Source: Caldisericales bacterium (GTDB taxonomy: Bacteria > Caldisericota > Caldisericia > Caldisericales > Caldisericaceae). From it: a stretch of 16,650 nucleotides of DNA. Made by a program: the position numbers and the translations under genes. The stretch covers positions 1-16,650 of the forward strand of contig WFSP01000086.1 of NCBI GenBank assembly GCA_015485995.1, given 5' to 3'. Positions within the stretch are counted from its first letter, which is position 1. Every line of letters begins with the position of its first letter. The notes under the pieces were generated by a model. It was not told the origin of the DNA, made no database searches, and was given only the letters and a program-made list of their open reading frames with translations. Below are positions 7,114 through 14,849 of this stretch, piece after piece.

Positions 7114-9459
7114 ATGAAAAAAGAACTAAAATATGTAGGCACGAGAGCGGTACGTTTAGATGGGCTTGAAAAGGTAACCGGTGCTGCAAAGTATGTAGAT
7201 GATTTGGAATTTGGTCCGGGTATGCTTTATGTTTCTGTTTTAGAAAGCCCATATGCTCATGCAATGATAAAAAGTATTGATACGGCAGAAGCTGAAAAAA
7301 TGCCTGGGGTAAAGGCTGTTCTTTCAGGAAAAGATTTCCCTGAGAAATTTGGCCTTTATCTAAAAGATAATTCTATTTTCCCTGCTGATAGAGTTCGCTA
7401 CATAGGGGAACAGGTAGCTGCAGTTGTTGCTGAAACTCCTAAGCAAGGGGAAGCGGCCGTAAAAAAGATAAAAGTTGAATATGAACCTCTCCCTGTTATT
7501 CAAGATCCGCGTGAAGCGATTAAACCCGGGGCACCTCTTGTTCATCCAGACCTTGGCAAATATGAAGTAGTTCCTTGGCTTTACCCACAACCCGGAACAA
7601 ACATTGGGCATGTGAGAAAAATCAGAAAAGGTGACATAGAAAAAGCTTTTGAAGAAGCAAGCTTTATTTTGGAAGACTGGTATCATGTACCTCACGTAGT
7701 GCATGCCCCTATTGAAACTCATATTTCCGTTTCCCTTTATTCTTATGATGGAAGGCTTACTATGTGGAACTCTACACAGTCGCCACACACTCAGAGAAAT
7801 ATTATTGCTAATGCACTAAAAATTCCGCACAAAAATGTAAGAGTTGTTGCTCCGTATGTTGGCGGCGGGTTCGGCGGTAAAGCCGGAATTAATATGGAAG
7901 TAATTGCTGCAGTCGCTGCAATGAAAGTTCCAGGCCACCCTGTGAAGCTTCGCTGGACGAGAAAGCAGGAATTTGAAAATAGTTCTCAAAGGCAAGAGCT
8001 CTATGCGCATATCAAAATGGGTGTGAATAAAGAAGGCAAAATTATTGCCTTAAAACATCAGCTTTATTGGGATGTTGGCGCATCAGCTGAATATGGTTCA
8101 AATGTTGTGAACGCAACTGGTTTCTCGGCAACTGGCCCATATTACATACCCAATGTGTACATAGATTCATTTGCAATCTATACAAATAGGCCTCCTTGTG
8201 GAGCTTACAGGGGCTTTGGTTATTCAGAGTTCCACTTTGGCATAGAAAGCCATATGGATAGGATTGCTAAGGCAATAGGAATGGATCCCGTTGAGTTTAG
8301 AAAGAAAAACGCAATAAAACGTGGAGAACCTGTTGCTTATGGTGTAGAAATGAACCCTACTGGCATTCAGGAGTGTATTGATAAAGTGGCTGAGAAAATT
8401 GAATGGGGCAAGGAAGATAAATCTCCGGATCCGAACAAGATTAGAGCAAAAGGCTTTGCATCAGTGTGGAAAGCGCCTGCAATGCCACCAAATGAATCTT
8501 CTGCTGCATTCATTAAATTCAGTGAAGACGGAAGTATTAATATTCTTGTTTCCGGAATGGAATTAGGGCAAGGTTTCCTTACTGCTATGGCAAAGATTGC
8601 TGCCGAGGAGCTTCAGCTTCCACTTGAAAAAATAAGAGTAGAGCTTCCTGATACAGATAGAAATCCATATGAATGGCAAACTGTTGCAAGCCATGTTACT
8701 TGGAGTTGCGGTAATGCAGTGATGCGTGCAGCAATTGACGCACGTAACGAAATTTTAAAGACTGTATCCAGAGCATATCATATAGAAAAAGCAAGTCTTT
8801 ATCTTGAAGATGGAAAAGTAAAATGTTTCACTGACCCGGATTTTGAGCTTCCATTTGAGAAGTTTGTAATCAATGGCATAGAAATGCCTGATGGAACCTT
8901 TAGAGGTGGCCCAATTATGGGGCATGGAATGTTTATGCCTGAATTTACTTCTGCTAAGGTAAACCCCGAAACAGGGCTTGGTGGACATCCGAACGTGCAT
9001 TATACCACAGGCGCGGGAGCGGTTGAAATTGAAATTGATAAAGAAACAGGAAGGATTCGTGTCCTTAAGATGGCAGAAGCATTTGATGCAGGAAAGGCAA
9101 TTAACCCTGACCTTGTAGAAGGGCAGATTATTGGTGGATTTGTCCAGGGTTTAGGTACAGCGCTTTGGGAAGAAGTAAAATTTGATAAAAACGGTAAAAT
9201 TTTGAATCCCAACTTCACCGATTACAAAATTCCAACGGCACTTGATGTACCGCGTGATATGAACCCAATTATCGTAGAGGTACCTCAACCTGATGGGCCG
9301 TTTGGAGCAAGGGGTATTGCCGAGCATACAATGATTCCTGTTATGCCGGCTGTGGCAAACGCTGTGGAAAATGCACTGGGAATAAGAATAAAAGAAGTGC
9401 CTATTACTCCCGAAAAGATCTTAAACGCTTTAAGGGAAAAAGAGCAGAATAAGCAATAA
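7114..9459 (+). CDS. Molybdenum hydroxylase catalytic subunit (XDH family, substrate uncertain)
   Basis: This 781-aa protein binds the molybdopterin cofactor and hydroxylates its substrate with water-derived oxygen. Family motifs are VGGGFGGKAG (249-258), CGAYRGFGYSEFHFG (362-376), GMELGQGFLT (481-490) and GPFGARGIAEHT (728-739), where Glu737 fits the catalytic glutamate. Gln222 matches the conserved Gln of bovine xanthine oxidase (Gln767). By motif-anchored counting, the bovine xanthine-binding residues Glu802 and Arg880 are replaced by Ala257 and Ala334, so the substrate may not be xanthine. I chose the ATG at 7114 because GGAGGGG (7100-7106) lies just upstream; the longer frame from 7081 overlaps the previous gene and lacks a site. 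No molybdenum-cofactor maturation gene is in the window. 'Xanthine dehydrogenase' would be an over-call. Confidence 0.92.
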   Translation: MKKELKYVGTRAVRLDGLEKVTGAAKYVDDLEFGPGMLYVSVLESPYAHAMIKSIDTAEAEKMPGVKAVLSGKDFPEKFGLYLKDNSIFPADRVRYIGEQVAAVVAETPKQGEAAVKKIKVEYEPLPVIQDPREAIKPGAPLVHPDLGKYEVVPWLYPQPGTNIGHVRKIRKGDIEKAFEEASFILEDWYHVPHVVHAPIETHISVSLYSYDGRLTMWNSTQSPHTQRNIIANALKIPHKNVRVVAPYVGGGFGGKAGINMEVIAAVAAMKVPGHPVKLRWTRKQEFENSSQRQELYAHIKMGVNKEGKIIALKHQLYWDVGASAEYGSNVVNATGFSATGPYYIPNVYIDSFAIYTNRPPCGAYRGFGYSEFHFGIESHMDRIAKAIGMDPVEFRKKNAIKRGEPVAYGVEMNPTGIQECIDKVAEKIEWGKEDKSPDPNKIRAKGFASVWKAPAMPPNESSAAFIKFSEDGSINILVSGMELGQGFLTAMAKIAAEELQLPLEKIRVELPDTDRNPYEWQTVASHVTWSCGNAVMRAAIDARNEILKTVSRAYHIEKASLYLEDGKVKCFTDPDFELPFEKFVINGIEMPDGTFRGGPIMGHGMFMPEFTSAKVNPETGLGGHPNVHYTTGAGAVEIEIDKETGRIRVLKMAEAFDAGKAINPDLVEGQIIGGFVQGLGTALWEEVKFDKNGKILNPNFTDYKIPTALDVPRDMNPIIVEVPQPDGPFGARGIAEHTMIPVMPAVANAVENALGIRIKEVPITPEKILNALREKEQNKQ

Positions 9460-9462
9460 TTT

Positions 9463-9471
9463 TGGTATAAT
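9463..9471 (+). promoter_or_regulatory. Extended -10 promoter before the permease
   Basis: TGGTATAAT is a perfect TGn-extended -10 element, beginning 3 bp after the stop codon of the molybdenum subunit gene. No good -35 box is seen, which extended -10 promoters can tolerate. Transcription would start near 9478, at the G-run just before the leader hairpin. It would allow the permease to be expressed separately from the operon. Confidence 0.5.
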
Positions 9472-9480
9472 AATCTGGGG

Positions 9481-9506
9481 GGCAAGGACTTTTGTTAGTC
9501 CTTGCC
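9481..9506 (+). other. Leader hairpin upstream of the permease
   Basis: GGCAAGGACT and AGTCCTTGCC form a perfect 10-bp stem around a TTTGTT loop. The following sequence (TTACTAAAG) is not a T-run, so this is not a standard terminator. It sits at the predicted 5' end of a permease transcript and may protect that mRNA, act as a processing site between the two parts of the operon, or be a weak terminator. The rest of the leader, to 9591, is purine-rich without a recognised riboswitch. Confidence 0.55.
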
Positions 9507-9591
9507 TTACTAAAGAGAAAGGGGGTGGAAAAGTAAAGTAAAAGACCAGAAAAGGATTTTAAAAAACTAAATTCAAAAGGAGGTTTTTAGT

Positions 9592-11016
9592 ATGGCAGAC
9601 GAAGAATACGGGACGTTTAAACAAAGAGTAGTACCATGGCCAATTGACAGTTCACCACCATGGGGGTTCTCAATCCTTGCTGGAATGCAGCACGTTTTTA
9701 CTCTGTTCGGTGCAACAACTCTTGTTCCCATCCTTTTTGGAAATGCGATGGGTATGACTGATGAACAGAAAGGTTTATTTATTGCGACAGTTTATATGGT
9801 GATGGGCCTTGCAACGTTACTCCATGTTGATAAGAGAATCGGTAGTGGACTTCCCATCGTTCAGGGCTCTTCATTCTCATTCATTCCACCTTTAATGGCT
9901 GTATTTGCCAGTGTAAAGAAACAAGGCGGCGGTGTACCGCAAATGATGCAGGCAATGGGTGGTGCACTTTTCTATGGTGGTATTGTAGAACTTGTTGTAG
10001 GTTATTCAGGACTTATCGGTCTTCTGAAGAGAGTGCTTACTCCTGTTGCTATCGGCCCAACCATTATGCTTATCGGTTTCGGCCTTGCCGGAGTTGCGGT
10101 AAATAATGCAGCCACAAATTGGTTCCTTTCTCTTCTCGTCGTTACATTAATTTTCACATTCTCATTAATTGCAAAGAATAAACGTTTGAACGCTTTTTCA
10201 GTCCTTATTTCTGTTGTAACTGTTTATCTTGTTGCATTGTTTGGAACAGCAGTCGGATGGTATCCTGTAGGTAATCCTGCTTATGTAAACTTAAGTGCAG
10301 TAGCGAAAGCTCCTTGGATTGTTTGGCCGACGGTGTATAGGTACGGATTTGCTGCAACAATGAAGTTTAATGTGTTTGCCTTTACGGGTATACTTGCAGC
10401 GTATACTGCATCAATGATTGAGTCAGTTGGCGATTACTACAGTGTTTGTTATGCATCAGGTGCCCCTGAACCATCAGAGCATGTGATCAACTGGGGAATT
10501 GGTTCTGAAGGACTTGGCTGTATCATTTCCGGTATGATGGGTGGTGTAGGTAGCACGAGTTACACAGAGAACATCGGAGTTATCGCACTTACCGGGATTG
10601 CATCCAATCGTGTTATTCGGACTGGAGCAGTTGTACTTATCATTATGGGATTCTTCTGGAAATTTGGAACGCTTGTCGCAACAATTCCTACTCCGGTTAT
10701 CGGCGGTGCCTACATTGCACTGTTTGGTATCATTGGTGGCTTAGGAATTCAGATTCTTTCTCGTACAGACCTTTCGTCAATGAGAAATATTATGATTATT
10801 GCGTTTGCATTCCTTATGGGTCTTGGACTTCCTGGCTGGTCGCAGTCACATCCTCTTTCATTCCCTCATATACAGTGGCTTGCTGATGTTCTAAACGGAA
10901 TTCTCGGAACAGGTATGGCAGTTGGTGGCCTTTCCGCAGCAATTCTCGACAACATCATTCCTGGCACGGACGCAGAAAGAGGTTTGAAGATAAAGGCTGT
11001 TAACCATCCTAGGTAA
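9592..11016 (+). CDS. NCS2 (NAT) family nucleobase permease
   Basis: This 474-aa inner-membrane transporter of the nucleobase-ascorbate (NCS2) family imports a purine, pyrimidine or similar heterocycle, usually with protons. It has many hydrophobic segments, as expected for 14 helices. Typical elements are GMQHVFTLFGATTLVP (31-46), IVQGSSFSF (89-97), ESVGDYYSV (277-285) and the signature ENIGVIALTG (326-335). The Glu-Asn-Ile-Gly form resembles uracil-type members (UraA) rather than the Gln-Asn-Asn-Gly form of xanthine/urate carriers, but it ends in Thr-Gly like the latter. The specificity is therefore open. The ATG at 9592 has AAGGAGG at 9577-9583. It is the last gene of the catabolic region, 132 bp after the molybdenum subunit, and probably supplies its substrate. 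Confidence 0.9.
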   Translation: MADEEYGTFKQRVVPWPIDSSPPWGFSILAGMQHVFTLFGATTLVPILFGNAMGMTDEQKGLFIATVYMVMGLATLLHVDKRIGSGLPIVQGSSFSFIPPLMAVFASVKKQGGGVPQMMQAMGGALFYGGIVELVVGYSGLIGLLKRVLTPVAIGPTIMLIGFGLAGVAVNNAATNWFLSLLVVTLIFTFSLIAKNKRLNAFSVLISVVTVYLVALFGTAVGWYPVGNPAYVNLSAVAKAPWIVWPTVYRYGFAATMKFNVFAFTGILAAYTASMIESVGDYYSVCYASGAPEPSEHVINWGIGSEGLGCIISGMMGGVGSTSYTENIGVIALTGIASNRVIRTGAVVLIIMGFFWKFGTLVATIPTPVIGGAYIALFGIIGGLGIQILSRTDLSSMRNIMIIAFAFLMGLGLPGWSQSHPLSFPHIQWLADVLNGILGTGMAVGGLSAAILDNIIPGTDAERGLKIKAVNHPR

Positions 11017-11038
11017 TTATTAGAAGTTAGCAATTTTG

Positions 11039-11074
11039 TTTAAAAAGAGGGGCGATATCGCCCCTCTTTTTAAA
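11039..11074. terminator. Strong bidirectional terminator after the permease
   Basis: The whole stretch is a perfect inverted repeat with 18-nt arms. The GC core AGAGGGGCGAT/ATCGCCCCTCT is flanked by an A-run on the left and a T-run on the right. It ends the catabolic region and insulates it from the next promoter, which begins 2 nt later. Confidence 0.93.
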
Positions 11075-11075
11075 G

Positions 11076-11104
11076 TTGCACAAACAATTGTTTTATGATA
11101 TAAT
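11076..11104 (+). promoter_or_regulatory. Promoter of the secreted propeller protein
   Basis: TTGCAC (11076-11081), a 17-bp spacer and TATAAT (11099-11104) with a TGA extension at 11096-11098 make a strong sigma70-like promoter. A start near 11111 leaves a short leader with GGAGG at 11123-11127 before the GTG start at 11136. Confidence 0.8.
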
Positions 11105-11135
11105 TTTCACAAATAATCAGACGGAGGTTAATATT

Positions 11136-12752
11136 GTGAAGAGAGCTTTACCAGTTTTAATTATAGTTTTAGTAGTTTGCTTAATTTTTCCTTTCAATAG
11201 TTTAAAAGCGGACAGTAGAATATTGTCTGTAAACACACTTCCATATGCCATTACCATGGTTTATTCTTCTGGTAATCTGCTTTTTGTGGGAACTGAAAAT
11301 GGTTTTTTTGTGTCTACTGACTCAGGCAAAAATTTTACCGAGAGAGACAGGGGATTAGGAGATATTCATATAACAGGTACTGTCTACGTGGATGGAAAAA
11401 TATTCCTTGGGACAGGCGAAGCGGGGCTTTATATATCAAATGATTTAGGTAAAACCTGGGTTTCACAGATGGACAAACTAAACTGCCCTACAATTTCTTC
11501 AATTTCTACGGAAAATAATATTATTTACGTTACGTCTCTATGCACTGGTTTTCATTTTACCGTTGATTTTGGAAAAACCTGGGAAGATAGGAACGGAGGG
11601 CTTCCTACTCTTAGGACTATTGCTTTTGTTAAAACTCCTTCAGGACGGTGTTTTTTAGGAACTGACCAATTTGGGCTTTTTTATTCGGACACATTAGGGA
11701 AAACATGCACTTGGGACAAGTTTTTTTCGCCATATACGATAACTTCAATTTCTTATATAAATTCTACCCTGGTAATAGGAACAAACGAAGGAATTTTTGT
11801 GGGTGACATTAAAACAGATAATTTTAAGAAACTTAATTTTATTGGTGGGTCTCCTTATATATTATCCGTTGTGCATCTTCAAAAAAGTATCCTTGTTGCT
11901 GTTCAGGGATTTGGACTTTTTGCCTCAACAAACGGTAAAGATTTTTATAATTTTGACAGCAATGTATTTTCCGATATTAGCACTTTGTTTTACTCATCAG
12001 AAAACATCCTCTATATTGGAACAAAAGACGGGAATATCTATAAAATAGATTTATCTGTTCCTTTTCTTGTTTCCCCTAATAAGGTTAACTTAGGGAGCGT
12101 TTCAAAAGGAAACAAACTTAGTGGAAATATAGAAATCATTAATATAGGGAGTGGAAAGCTTGGCGGGGATATAAAATCTCCTTATTTTATTAATTTTGAT
12201 AAACAAAAATTTGATAGTTCCGGGATTTTTAATTTTACGGTTGGCACCTCCACTCTAAATGAAGGTAATTATACCGAGGTTATTAGTATAGAGTCAAACG
12301 GGGGAAGTGCAAAGATTTATGTTGCTTTTTCTGTGGAGAAGCCATCTGCAGTTGTAGTAAAATTAAAAATAGGTTCGCACACAGCACTTATCAATGGAAA
12401 GGAAATATACCTGGATGCGCCTCCGTTTATTGTGGCAAGTGCGGGAAGAACAGTTGTCCCTGTAAGATTCATATCCGAAGCATTTGGCGCAAAAGTAGAT
12501 TGGGACCCCAATGCGAGAAAAGTTACGATTAAAAAGAATCCTACTGAAAACCATCCTCCTCTCTTGTTAGAACTATGGATTGGGAAGAAAACTGTTCGTG
12601 TAAATCTTAAAGATGAAACAATTGATGTGTCTCCATTAATAATCCCTCCTGGTAGGACAATGGTGCCTTTGCGATTTATTGCGGAAACCCTTGGAAGCGA
12701 TGTGAGCTGGGATGGTGTTAAAAGAGAAATAACTATAATTTATACTCCATAA
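11136..12752 (+). CDS. Exported Asp-box beta-propeller protein with copper amine oxidase N-like C-terminus
   Basis: This is a 538-aa exported protein. I start it at GTG 11136, which has GGAGG 8 nt upstream and gives a clean signal peptide (MKRALPVLIIVLVVCLIFPF then a cut near residue 25). A longer frame to 11076 would begin inside the promoter. Residues 30-305 carry Asp-box (BNR-like) repeats with a period of about 41: STDSGKNF (60), SNDLGKTW (101), TVDFGKTW (142), SDTLGKTCTW (184) and a weaker STNGKDF (264), suggesting a sortilin/YCF48-like propeller. Residues 310-400 resemble an Ig-like 'NLGSVSKG' domain. Residues 408-538 are a copper-amine-oxidase-N-like domain with two stalk motifs, RTVVPVRFISEAFGAKVDWD (438-457) and RTMVPLRFIAETLGSDVSWD (507-526). 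A surface sensing or binding role is plausible but unproven. It has its own promoter and is unlikely to belong to the catabolic operon. Confidence 0.88.
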   Translation: MKRALPVLIIVLVVCLIFPFNSLKADSRILSVNTLPYAITMVYSSGNLLFVGTENGFFVSTDSGKNFTERDRGLGDIHITGTVYVDGKIFLGTGEAGLYISNDLGKTWVSQMDKLNCPTISSISTENNIIYVTSLCTGFHFTVDFGKTWEDRNGGLPTLRTIAFVKTPSGRCFLGTDQFGLFYSDTLGKTCTWDKFFSPYTITSISYINSTLVIGTNEGIFVGDIKTDNFKKLNFIGGSPYILSVVHLQKSILVAVQGFGLFASTNGKDFYNFDSNVFSDISTLFYSSENILYIGTKDGNIYKIDLSVPFLVSPNKVNLGSVSKGNKLSGNIEIINIGSGKLGGDIKSPYFINFDKQKFDSSGIFNFTVGTSTLNEGNYTEVISIESNGGSAKIYVAFSVEKPSAVVVKLKIGSHTALINGKEIYLDAPPFIVASAGRTVVPVRFISEAFGAKVDWDPNARKVTIKKNPTENHPPLLLELWIGKKTVRVNLKDETIDVSPLIIPPGRTMVPLRFIAETLGSDVSWDGVKREITIIYTP

Positions 12753-13157
12753 GCAACTTAACGTTTTCGTTTGTGCTACAAATATTTTTATCACTTATAT
12801 AATAAATTGAATTTATCTTAATTTTTCGGTAAAGTTTGGATTATATTTTTCTTTGATTTCAAATCTTAGAAGTTTTGCCGTTTTTTGTTCTACTCTATAA
12901 AAATTAACTTTTTCTCGCAATGTCACAATAATTTTGCTGACTTAAAATTTATATTAAAGTTTTGCTTGCAAGATTCTGATGGGGTTTTATGGTGATTAAT
13001 CGGCTTAGTTATTCGTGTAACTTTCATCATAGCTGCTAAAGCATAGCTCTATTTTTATTGTTGCTTGGATAGATTTTAATAATATGAAAGAATAATGCTG
13101 CCCCGATGTCGGGGCAGCAGGTAGTGATTCAGTTAATGAAACTAAATAAAATTGTTA
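12753..13157. other. AT-rich convergent intergenic gap without a gene
   Basis: This 405-bp stretch lies between two converging genes. I see no ORF with a ribosome site. An A/T-only inverted repeat, ATAAATT-G-AATTTAT (12802-12816), followed by CTTAATTTTTC could be a weak terminator for the upstream gene. Several T-runs occur around 12880-12915. The GC-rich hairpin at 13096-13119 belongs to the minus-strand pckA. The rest shows nothing I can name. Confidence 0.5.
13085..13119 (-). terminator. Intrinsic terminator of pckA
   Basis: TGCTGCCCCGA (13096-13106) pairs perfectly with TCGGGGCAGCA (13109-13119). Read on the minus strand, the stem is followed by a T-rich run (TTATTCTTTCATATT), fitting termination about 40-70 nt after the pckA stop. 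On the plus strand no T-run follows it. Confidence 0.8.
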
Positions 13158-14744
13158 CTATTTTGATAAAGGGCCTGCACTGGCTACATCTGCTGAAACT
13201 CTGTCCTTGAACCTTTCGAAGTTTTTTTGAAAGCCTGCTGCCAATCTTTTTGCAAACTTATCATATTCACTTTTATCTATCCACGTCTCTTGGGGGTATA
13301 GAATCTTTTTAGGTATGTCAGTTTGTGGTATTTCTTCCGGTACAAAAAAGCCGAAATACGGTTCTTTTACAAATTTTACATTGTTCAGCCTTTCATCCAG
13401 GGCAGCTGCAATCATCTCTCTAGTATAATGCAGTTTTATTCGCGTGCCTGTACCATAAGGTCCACCTGTCCATCCTGTATTAATTAAGAAAACATTTACA
13501 TTGTGTTTAACTATTCTTTCTCCGAGCATTTCTGCATATTCTGCCGGATGTCGCATCATAAAAGGAGCACCAAAGCAGGCGGAGAAGGTAGGGATTGGCT
13601 CTACAACCCCCGTTTCTGTGCCAGCAACTTTTGCCGTATATCCGCTAATAAAGTAGTACATTGCTTCTTCTTTCGTGAGTTTTGCGATAGGGGGTAAGAC
13701 GCCGAATGCGTCTGCAGATAAGAAGAATATTGTAGATGGAATAGGGCCTGTTGCATCTAATTTTGCCCTGGGTATGAATTCCAACGGTATTGCAGCGCGG
13801 GTGTTTTCCGTGTATTTTTTGTCGTCGAAATCAGGGGAACGGTCCTCCTTTATTACTACATTTTCAAGCAACGTTCCGTATTTAATCCCTTGGTAGATTT
13901 CCGGATCTCTTTCAGGCGTTATTCCAATTACTTTTGCATAGCAACCTCCTTCTATATTGAAAATTCCTTTGTCAGTCCATCCGTGTTCGTCGTCGCCGAT
14001 AAGGATTCTTTCCGGGTCGGTAGAGAGAGTTGTTTTCCCTGTCCCTGATAAGCCAAAGTATAATGCGGACTTTCCATCTTGTCCGAGATTAGCTGAACAG
14101 TGCATAGGGAAAACATTCTTTTCTGGAAGAAGAAAATTCATAATGGAAAACATAACTTTTTTAACTTCCCCTCCGTACCAGCTTCCGATTACAAGCGCAA
14201 TTTTTTTATCAAAGTTAAAAATGATAGCAACATCACTTCTTACTCCGTCTAATTCGGAAACTGCTTTGCACCAGGGGACGGCTATCAGAGTAAATCCTGG
14301 GCTATCCCATATTTTAGGATCTTTCCCTCTACCTGAAACAAACATATTTTCTGACAATAGGGCTGTTGTTGCAAGATTCGTGATTACCCTTAAAGAAAGG
14401 GCATATCTTGGGTCATGTCCAACAAATCCGTCATAGACATAAATATTTTTTTCTTGTAAGTAAGCAGTTGCCCTAATGAGCAATTTGTTGAACACCTTTT
14501 CTTCTATTGGTTTGTTTATTTCATTCCAGTCCACTTTACCATGTATTGAGGGCTGATCAACAATAAAACGATCTTTCGGCGAGCGCCCGGTATTTTTACC
14601 TGTAAGCACATTAATTGCTCCAAGCGTTGTAAGCACTCCTTCGTTGTTTCTTACTGCATGCTCAACAAGTTCTGTTCTTGACAAATTATGATACAAATTC
14701 TTTACATTTTTTACCCCATACTTTTCAAGATTTAGACTGTTCAT
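13158..14744 (-). CDS. pckA: Phosphoenolpyruvate carboxykinase (ATP)
   Basis: This 528-aa cytoplasmic enzyme interconverts oxaloacetate plus ATP with phosphoenolpyruvate, CO2 and ADP. It serves gluconeogenesis, or runs in the reverse direction in some fermenters. ATP-type hallmarks are TGRSPKDRF (52-60), SWYGGEVKK (188-196), the kinase loop GLSGTGKTTLS (231-241), GDDEHGW (250-256, with the metal/nucleotide aspartates), NTRAAIPLEFIP (314-325) and the C-terminal NTGWTGGPYGTGTRI (422-436). Length is typical for the family and no residue is missing. The ATG on the minus strand (14744) has AAGGAGAG 7 nt upstream. It is a single-gene unit with its own promoter and terminator, convergent with the propeller gene and divergent from rimP. 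Confidence 0.97.
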   Translation of the reverse strand: MNSLNLEKYGVKNVKNLYHNLSRTELVEHAVRNNEGVLTTLGAINVLTGKNTGRSPKDRFIVDQPSIHGKVDWNEINKPIEEKVFNKLLIRATAYLQEKNIYVYDGFVGHDPRYALSLRVITNLATTALLSENMFVSGRGKDPKIWDSPGFTLIAVPWCKAVSELDGVRSDVAIIFNFDKKIALVIGSWYGGEVKKVMFSIMNFLLPEKNVFPMHCSANLGQDGKSALYFGLSGTGKTTLSTDPERILIGDDEHGWTDKGIFNIEGGCYAKVIGITPERDPEIYQGIKYGTLLENVVIKEDRSPDFDDKKYTENTRAAIPLEFIPRAKLDATGPIPSTIFFLSADAFGVLPPIAKLTKEEAMYYFISGYTAKVAGTETGVVEPIPTFSACFGAPFMMRHPAEYAEMLGERIVKHNVNVFLINTGWTGGPYGTGTRIKLHYTREMIAAALDERLNNVKFVKEPYFGFFVPEEIPQTDIPKKILYPQETWIDKSEYDKFAKRLAAGFQKNFERFKDRVSADVASAGPLSK

Positions 14745-14780
14745 TTTTAAACTCTCCTTTCTTATTTATCTGATATAGTG

Positions 14781-14808
14781 ATTTTATCCCAAAGCATTTT
14801 TTTGTCAA
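14781..14808 (-). promoter_or_regulatory. Promoter of pckA
   Basis: On the minus strand TTGACA (14808-14803), a 16-bp spacer and TAAAAT (14786-14781) form a strong sigma70-like promoter. It starts transcription about 30 nt before the pckA ATG. The pair of hexamers and spacing are nearly the same as those of the promoter at 157-184. Confidence 0.8.
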
Positions 14809-14849
14809 ATAATTTGTAAGGCTGAAATTTATTTGGAAGAGGTGAACTG

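Noticed and set aside
9460..9591. Purine or xanthine riboswitch ahead of the permease
   Set aside because: The conserved loop sequences of the purine aptamer are not there and only one hairpin is visible.
11076..11135. Longer N-terminus for the propeller protein from 11076
   Set aside because: It would begin inside the -35 box and hide the signal peptide; the GTG at 11136 has the ribosome site.
13957..14436. 159-codon plus-strand open frame inside pckA
   Set aside because: It lies fully antisense to an intact, well-conserved enzyme gene and its product resembles nothing I know.
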